This document shows, piece by piece, positions 40,153-44,065 of a stretch of DNA of 44,065 nucleotides. The DNA is from Herbaspirillum lusitanum P6-12 (GTDB taxonomy: Bacteria > Pseudomonadota > Gammaproteobacteria > Burkholderiales > Burkholderiaceae_D), in the NCBI RefSeq assembly GCF_000256565.1, contig NZ_AJHH01000577.1, positions 1 to 44,065 on the forward strand. Reading direction: 5' to 3'. Under the pieces are notes generated by a model, which saw only the letters and a list, made by a program, of their open reading frames with translations, was not told the DNA's origin and made no database searches. Numbering within the stretch: the stretch's first letter is position 1; the number at the start of each line of letters is the position of its first letter. Position numbers and translations under genes: made by a program.

Positions 40153-40200
40153 TTCGTCATTGACCTCACCGACATCACCAGAACAACAGAGATTCCGAAC

Positions 40201-40508
40201 ATGAGCTACAACATCAAGATTGCCGCCTGGGACGTGCTGCGCGAGGACGCCGCAGTGATTCGTAATGAAGTCTTCGTCATCGAACAAAACGTGCCGGCCG
40301 AACTGGAAATGGACGAGATGGATGCGGTATGCGTACATGCCGTAGCCTACGATGCCGCCGGCGTGCCGGTGGCGGCGACAGTGAAGTGGCGTTGAACGCA
40401 CAAACGCATGCAGCTTCCTTCTACGGCAGCCACGGTTTCACCCGGGAGGGCGCCGAGTTCATGGAAGCCGGTATCCCGCACATCCACATGCGCGCTGCGT
40501 TGGGCTGA
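40201..40508 (+). pseudogene. GNAT-family N-acetyltransferase, internally deleted
   Basis: The 5' part encodes MSYNIKIAAWDVLREDAAV, VRNEVFVIEQN and VHAVAYDAAGVPVA, the ElaA/YjcF-type GNAT N-terminus. The frame then ends early at 40395. The 3' part, in another frame, encodes LNAQTHAASFYGSHGFTREG and IPHIHMRAALG, the normal C-terminus. The central acetyl-CoA-binding motif A region is missing; the sequence jumps at about 40369-40380. The product cannot be functional as written. The missing block is roughly 40 codons by comparison with the family. Confidence 0.85.
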
Positions 40509-40779
40509 TCCCGCTGTCAAGCCCGGGGTGAGGGCGGTTCTCGTCCTTGCCCGCATTCCCCGATTTTTGTTTATTTTCGGTACGCGCCTGCTGTCCCATG
40601 TGGATGGCAGCGTGGTGTTGTCGTGGGGAAATGAATTGTATTTTGTTGTGGTTTCCCACAATATCTAGAGGTATGCCGGTCGGGCATACTTGCGCCCGCA
40701 GCGACTCATGCCGTGTTACATACCTTGCGACGTCGACTGCAGACAGTTTCCTGGATTTCATAATAAACGGAGAACCGCA
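40509..40779. other. Intergenic region upstream of dctA
   Basis: A 270-bp stretch without a supported gene. It holds two inverted repeats (listed separately) and the dctA ribosome binding site ACGGAG before ATG 40780. No clear -10/-35 pair stands out. Confidence 0.6.
40646..40689. promoter_or_regulatory. Two inverted repeats upstream of dctA
   Basis: TTGTGG-TTTC-CCACAA (40646-40661) and GTATGCC-GGTCG-GGCATAC (40671-40689), adjacent perfect dyads about 90-135 bp upstream of the dctA start. They could be operators or RNA hairpins; I cannot tell which. Confidence 0.4.
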
Positions 40780-42072
40780 ATGGCCGCCAAAACGCCGATT
40801 TACAGATCCCTCTACTTCCAGGTACTGGTGGCAATTGCCATCGGCGTGCTGCTGGGCCACTTCTATCCACAGTCGGGCGAGGCGATGAAGCCGTTCGGCG
40901 ACGGCTTCATCAAGCTGATCAAGATGATCATCGCGCCGGTGATTTTCTGCACCGTCGTGCTCGGCATCGCCGGCATGGAAGACATGAAAAAGGTCGGCAA
41001 GACCGGCGGCCTGGCGCTGCTGTACTTTGAAGTCGTCAGCACCCTGGCGCTGATCGTCGGCCTGATCCTGGTCAACGTGCTGCAACCGGGCGCGGGCATG
41101 AACATCGATGCAAGCACGATCGACACCAAGAGCATCGCCGCCTACACCGCACCGGGCAAGATGACCAGCACGACAGACTTCGTGATGAACATCATCCCGA
41201 CCAGCATGTTCGATGCGTTCGCCAAGGGCGACGTGTTGCAGGTGCTGCTGATTTCGGTGCTGTTCGGTTTCGCGCTGCATAAGTTCGGCGGCCGCGGCAC
41301 GCTGGTGTTCGATTTCATCGAAAAAATCTCGCATGTCCTGTTCTCGGTCGTCGGCACGATCATGAAGGCTGCTCCGATCGGCGCATTCGGCGCGATGGCA
41401 TTCACCATCGGCAAGTACGGCGTCGGCTCGCTGCTGTCGCTGGGCAAGCTGATGGGGACGTTCTACCTGACCTGCCTGTTCTTCATCTTCGTCATCCTTG
41501 GCACCATTACGCGACTGCACGGTTTCAGCGTGTGGAAGTTCGTCAAGTACATCAAGGAAGAACTGCTGATCGTGCTGGGCACTTCGTCGTCTGAATCGGT
41601 GCTGCCGCGCATGCTGGCCAAGATGGAAAACCTGGGCGCCAAGAAGACCGTGGTCGGCCTCGTGATTCCGACCGGTTATTCGTTCAACCTGGACGGTACT
41701 GCGATTTACCTGACCATGGCGGCGGTGTTCATCGCCCAGGCGACCAACACGCCGATGACGTTGGTGCAGGAACTGACCTTGCTGGCCGTGCTGCTGCTGA
41801 CTTCCTTCATCGTGCTGGCGGCGACGCTGTCGGCGGTCGGCCATGTGCCGGTTGCGGGCCTGGCGCTGATTCTCGGCATTGACCGCTTCATGTCCGAAGC
41901 GCGCGCGTTGACCAACACCATCGGCAATGGCGTCGCGACCCTGGTCGTGGCGAAGTGGAGCAACGAGCTTGATGAGAAGCGCCTGCATGCCCAGCTCAAC
42001 AATGAGACATCGGAAGAGGCCGACGAGCCGGAAGCGGTCCTGGATCGCACCGAAGCCAAGATCCATCATTGA
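40780..42072 (+). CDS. dctA: C4-dicarboxylate transporter DctA
   Basis: A 430-residue Na+/H+:dicarboxylate symporter (SLC1-like) taking up succinate, fumarate and malate. N-terminal helix [20 protein letters not shown], then [19 protein letters not shown]. The serine-rich re-entrant loop is [13 protein letters not shown]; the substrate motif is [20 protein letters not shown]; the C-terminal [24 protein letters not shown] is typical of DctA. ATG 40780 has an ACGGAG site. The final 268 bp and the following terminator region are repeated immediately downstream. Confidence 0.95.
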   Translation: MAAKTPIYRSLYFQVLVAIAIGVLLGHFYPQSGEAMKPFGDGFIKLIKMIIAPVIFCTVVLGIAGMEDMKKVGKTGGLALLYFEVVSTLALIVGLILVNVLQPGAGMNIDASTIDTKSIAAYTAPGKMTSTTDFVMNIIPTSMFDAFAKGDVLQVLLISVLFGFALHKFGGRGTLVFDFIEKISHVLFSVVGTIMKAAPIGAFGAMAFTIGKYGVGSLLSLGKLMGTFYLTCLFFIFVILGTITRLHGFSVWKFVKYIKEELLIVLGTSSSESVLPRMLAKMENLGAKKTVVGLVIPTGYSFNLDGTAIYLTMAAVFIAQATNTPMTLVQELTLLAVLLLTSFIVLAATLSAVGHVPVAGLALILGIDRFMSEARALTNTIGNGVATLVVAKWSNELDEKRLHAQLNNETSEEADEPEAVLDRTEAKIHH

Positions 42073-42133
42073 CGTGGTTGTCGCTCGCTGATGCGGGCGG
42101 CGCAAAAAAAGGCGGCGAGACTAATGGTCTCGC
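41805..42133 (+). repeat. Direct repeat copy 1 (329 bp), dctA 3' end
   Basis: Identical to 42136-42464, offset 331 bp with a 2-nt spacer. It covers the last 268 bp of dctA and the left part of the terminator hairpin. Copy 1 ends inside the hairpin, so its terminator is incomplete. Confidence 0.95.
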
Positions 42134-42135
42134 GG

Positions 42136-42403
42136 CTTCATCGTGCTGGCGGCGACGCTGTCGGCGGTCGGCCATGTGCCGGTTGCGGGCCTGGCGCTGA
42201 TTCTCGGCATTGACCGCTTCATGTCCGAAGCGCGCGCGTTGACCAACACCATCGGCAATGGCGTCGCGACCCTGGTCGTGGCGAAGTGGAGCAACGAGCT
42301 TGATGAGAAGCGCCTGCATGCCCAGCTCAACAATGAGACATCGGAAGAGGCCGACGAGCCGGAAGCGGTCCTGGATCGCACCGAAGCCAAGATCCATCAT
42401 TGA
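42136..42403 (+). pseudogene. dctA: Duplicated 3' fragment of dctA
   Basis: This fragment encodes a second copy of the last ~88 residues of DctA ([20 protein letters not shown]... to IHH), without promoter or start. It is not a functional gene and is probably an assembly duplicate of the dctA end. Confidence 0.85.
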
Positions 42404-42464
42404 CGTGGTTGTCGCTCGCTGATGCGGGCGGCGCAAAAAAAGGCGGCGAGACTAATGGTCTCGC
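42136..42464 (+). repeat. Direct repeat copy 2 (329 bp), dctA 3' end
   Basis: Second copy of 41805-42133. Here the terminator hairpin is complete and runs on into unique sequence. Confidence 0.95.
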
Positions 42465-42476
42465 CGCCTTTTTTAT
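42435..42476 (+). terminator. Intrinsic terminator of dctA (complete copy)
   Basis: Stem GGCGGCGAGAC / GTCTCGCCGCC with a 5-nt loop, flanked by an A run on the left and six T on the right. In copy 1 of the repeat (about 42104-42133) the same hairpin is cut after its right arm begins. Confidence 0.92.
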
Positions 42477-42479
42477 TGT

Positions 42480-42521
42480 CATCGGCCGCACAAAAGAAAA
42501 GACCCATAACGGATGGGGCAC
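42480..42521 (-). terminator. Leftward terminator-like hairpin
   Basis: On the minus strand GACCCGTAACG and CGTTATGGGTC pair (one G-T wobble) around the loop TGCCCCATC, followed by TTTTCTTTTG. It faces the dctA terminator, so it would end a leftward transcript from this gene-free region. TATAAATAAT on the minus strand near 42620-42630 could be that transcript's -10 region. Confidence 0.6.
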
Positions 42522-42689
42522 GTTACGGGTCCGGGTCTCCTCGCAGCCTCTTGAGGACTGGATTTATTTGGACCTATTGTGTGCCGTTTGACGTGATTAG
42601 TCATTCTGCAGTGCAGCATTATTTATAGTGAGGAGAGCGGTGGAATGCGGGTTTGCGCGCAGGTGGCCGAAATTGGCAAACCGAAAAGG

Positions 42690-42724
42690 CAAAAAAAAAG
42701 CCCGCGACCTGACGGTGCGGGCTT
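42690..42724 (-). terminator. Leftward intrinsic terminator (end of candidate sRNA / NRDE transcript)
   Basis: Stem AAGCCCGC / GCGGGCTT with an 11-nt loop, then nine T on the minus strand. It lies about 140 bp past the stop of the leftward NRDE gene. Confidence 0.9.
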
Positions 42725-42785
42725 AAATCCAATTCTTTAAGGAGGAAATTGGAGGAGACAGGTGCAACTTTAATGCTCTGCACAA
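42691..42785 (-). ncRNA. Candidate small RNA with anti-Shine-Dalgarno motifs
   Basis: The minus-strand RNA would fold into three stem-loops. SL1: GTGCA / TGCAC (42779-42783 with 42762-42766). SL2: CCAATT / AATTGG (42747-42752 with 42729-42734), with TCCTCCTT in its loop, matching the 16S anti-SD end. SL3: AAGCCCGC / GCGGGCTT, followed by nine T (terminator). Between SL1 and SL2 is single-stranded CTGTCTCCT. C-rich, anti-SD-bearing loops with a rho-independent end are typical of trans-acting sRNAs such as the CcsR/Cuckoo type. No strong promoter is visible, so it may instead be cut from the 3' UTR of the NRDE transcript. Confidence 0.5.
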
Positions 42786-42861
42786 AAACCATCTACTTTA
42801 TTTCTCAAATATCAGATATGCGTTTTGGTGATAATGCCAGTATTTTCGCCCGAGGCCAGCC

Positions 42862-43603
42862 TTAGCTGGGGCTTTCAGGACGCTCGATTTCCGGTTGGAG
42901 CTTGAGTTTGCAGGGTGATTTCTTTTGTTGCGGCTCGGTGGCCGGGGGCGACTGGCAAGACGTGATCGGATCCGATACGTGCTCACTCAGGACCGGTTCG
43001 CCGACGATGGGTACGCGCACGACCGTGGAAGCGCGGGTGCCATAGTCGGGCGAGCAGATGAAGATGGAGGAGAGGACGCGCTCCCATTCCTGGCTGACGC
43101 CGGTGCTCGGGAGGCGGCAGTCGTTGGCGCGCGTGCTGTCGCTGAGCAGCTCGAAAAAGGTTTCTTCCGGCGCGCCTTGGCACAACAGGCTGGCGAATTG
43201 CGCCTTGGCGCGGGTCAACTTGGGCCATGGCGTGTCGAGCAAGGCATTGGACAGGCCGTAGACGCCATAGCCCAGCGGTTTGCCGTTGCGCGGATCCTCC
43301 TCTCCCTTATTGGAGTACCAGAGCAGGGTTTCGCGATCGCCGACGATCAGGTTGAAGCCGTTGTATTGGCCGGCATCGGCACGGATGTGCTCGACGTATT
43401 GTTCCGGCGTCAATGCGCCCGCCAGATAATCCGACACCAGTTTGCCGCGCGTGGGCGCATCCGGGCGTTTTTCAGTCGGTGCACGCACGTTGGTCAGCGC
43501 CGCGAAACGGCCGTGGCCCTGCCGCCAACGCGTGTGCGCGATTGGCCGCCGCAATCAGCGGCATGCCGGGGATGACTTTCCACGCAAAAATGATCAGGCA
43601 CAT
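42862..43603 (-). pseudogene. NRDE-family protein (TANGO2-like), internally deleted and frameshifted
   Basis: The gene starts at ATG 43603 with MCLIIFAWKVIPGMPLIAA followed by ANR, the beginning of the Asn-Arg-Asp-Glu motif. The sequence then jumps at about 43535-43541: the DE and the following segment up to GRFAALTNVRAP are missing and the frame changes. The rest (42862-43554) is intact: LIVGDRETLLWYSNK, GVYGLSNALLDTPWPKL, and STVVRVPIVGEP, then a basic tail. NRDE/TANGO2 proteins have been linked to heme and lipid handling. The start overlaps the DUF4936 stop by 10 nt. The deletion is probably an assembly fault. Confidence 0.85.
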
Positions 43604-43881
43604 GGTGAAAAATCCAGGAAGTATTCGGTGTGGCGCGGTCCGTCGATCAGTGCGGGCAAGCCGGAGCTTGTGACTGCCGCTTCAAGGACGCTTTCAAAGC
43701 CGTCCGGAGTATCGAGGTAGACCTCCATCCACGTATGCAAGCCGTCCTTGTCCTGCGGCCGTCGCTTCAGTTCGGTGGCGACCTGATACTGCTGCGACAG
43801 GCGTGCTTGCAAGGCGATTGCCTGTTGCTCCAGCTGTGCCGATTTTCCGGCAGGGACGCGGTAGTAAATATAAAGATCCAT
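43594..43881 (-). CDS. DUF4936 family protein
   Basis: A 95-residue protein of unknown function: MDLYIYYRVPAGKSAQLEQQ at the N-terminus, then HTWMEVYLDTPDGFESVL and PRHTEYFLDF. The strand-helix pattern suggests a small ferredoxin-like fold. I recall this family between ygfZ and the NRDE gene in Burkholderiales, as here. Its 3' end overlaps the NRDE start, implying co-translation. Confidence 0.8.
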   Translation of the reverse strand: MDLYIYYRVPAGKSAQLEQQAIALQARLSQQYQVATELKRRPQDKDGLHTWMEVYLDTPDGFESVLEAAVTSSGLPALIDGPRHTEYFLDFSPCA

Positions 43882-43916
43882 CGACGGGCTCCGGTCGCTT
43901 ATGTCGCGGGTGCCGC

Positions 43917-44040
43917 TTACTGCGGGTCCGTCAATTCATACGGCAGCGTCTGCAATTGCAGCGCAGGGCCGTCGACACTGCCCAGATGGATGCTGCCGGA
44001 TTCCGCCGCAGCCAGTTTGATTTCCACCAGGCAGGCCGAA
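43917..44040 (-). CDS. ygfZ: YgfZ/GcvT-like folate-binding protein, C-terminal end (partial)
   Basis: Only the last ~41 codons are present before the window runs into 25 T: ACLVEIKLAAAESGSIHLG, then SVDGPALQLQTLPYELTDPQ. HLG...DGPALQL...LPYEL matches, from recall, the end of YgfZ proteins (folate-dependent Fe-S cluster maintenance), and the next gene is DUF4936, its usual neighbour. The identification rests on a short piece, so it is moderate. Confidence 0.6.
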
Positions 44041-44065
44041 TTTTTTTTTTTTTTTTTTTTTTTTT
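44041..44065. other. Terminal run of 25 T
   Basis: An uninterrupted homopolymer that truncates the ygfZ reading frame. It looks like a sequence-end artefact or gap filler rather than genomic DNA. Confidence 0.8.

Larger units (their letters stand above)
42477..42861. other. Non-coding region between dctA and the NRDE gene
   Basis: 385 bp without a credible protein gene. It contains two leftward terminator-like hairpins (42489-42521 and 42690-42724) and, upstream of the second, the structured candidate sRNA. A 30-codon ORF on the plus strand (42773-42865) has no support. Confidence 0.7.

Noticed and set aside
40714-40729. Possible sigma-54 promoter upstream of dctA (TGTTAC-N5-TTGC)
   Set aside because: Spacing is right and dctA is sigma-54-dependent in rhizobia, but the invariant GG of the -24 element reads GT, so the match is too weak.
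41805-42464. Tandem duplication as a real dctA amplification
   Set aside because: The break lies inside the terminator hairpin with a 2-nt filler, and a parallel artefact-like duplication is present in ldcA.
42773-42865. 30-codon ORF on the plus strand behind GGAGGAGA
   Set aside because: No family resemblance and overlaps the NRDE gene end; the apparent ribosome binding sites are better explained as complements of the sRNA's CCUCC motifs.

Overview
This is a 44 kb piece of a GC-rich betaproteobacterial chromosome. Gene content and protein style (guaB-guaA with rnfH, ratA and smpB; queE with a CX14CX2C radical-SAM motif; a GNAT/NRDE/DUF4936/ygfZ neighbourhood; split AtuA proteins) suggest Burkholderiales, most likely Oxalobacteraceae and close to Herbaspirillum. 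That placement is from recall, not from a search. Most of the window is housekeeping. I saw no phage, transposase, CRISPR array, rRNA or tRNA.

Layout. 1-2136: 3' end of a spermidine/putrescine-type ABC operon (partial ATPase, two permeases) with a strong terminator. 2135-4655: a CpxA/CpxR-like two-component system read leftwards; the divergent region up to a TPR/glycosyltransferase-like gene carries two perfect CpxR boxes. 6279-10947: smpB, then ratA-rnfH, guaB and guaA, with a 144-bp palindromic element between guaB and guaA. 11169-13826: a LysR regulator facing a two-gene dehydrogenase/epimerase operon, with a LysR-type operator between them. 14031-19872: an OsmC-YcaO fusion, thpR, and queE-queD-tadA-ldcA (tadA and ldcA are disrupted). 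19882-24369: a DUF1439 protein, the ABC-F ATPase ybiT, and nadA-nadC. 24598-29375: a MASE1-PAS membrane sensor overlapping an alpha/beta hydrolase with a cysteine nucleophile, a patatin-type Vd autotransporter and a small monooxygenase. 29476-32421: nadB (disrupted) and purT. 32600-36694: a CitMHS transporter with split AtuA-like proteins and a divergent LysR regulator. 36785-40508: an MHS-family transporter, a DEDDh exonuclease, a Dabb protein, a PaaI-like thioesterase and a broken GNAT gene. 40780-42476: dctA with a duplicated 3' end. 42477-42861: non-coding, holding a candidate small RNA with anti-Shine-Dalgarno motifs. 42862 to the end: a broken NRDE gene, DUF4936 and the C-terminus of a YgfZ-like protein, ending in 25 T.

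The disruptions form a pattern: a poly-G insertion in tadA, a 176-bp duplication in ldcA, short internal deletions in nadB, the GNAT gene and the NRDE gene, a 329-bp duplication at the end of dctA, and a terminal poly-T run. The 15-nt spacer in the ldcA duplication looks like a C/G-miscalled copy of the true downstream sequence. I therefore read these as uncollapsed or faulty contig joins in a draft assembly, not as real gene decay.

The most interesting biology is the candidate structured sRNA at 42691-42785 (minus strand), whose single-stranded UGUCUCCU is complementary to ribosome binding sites in this same window; the cpx intergenic region with two perfect boxes; the OsmC-YcaO fusion; and the MASE1-PAS / Cys-hydrolase pair.
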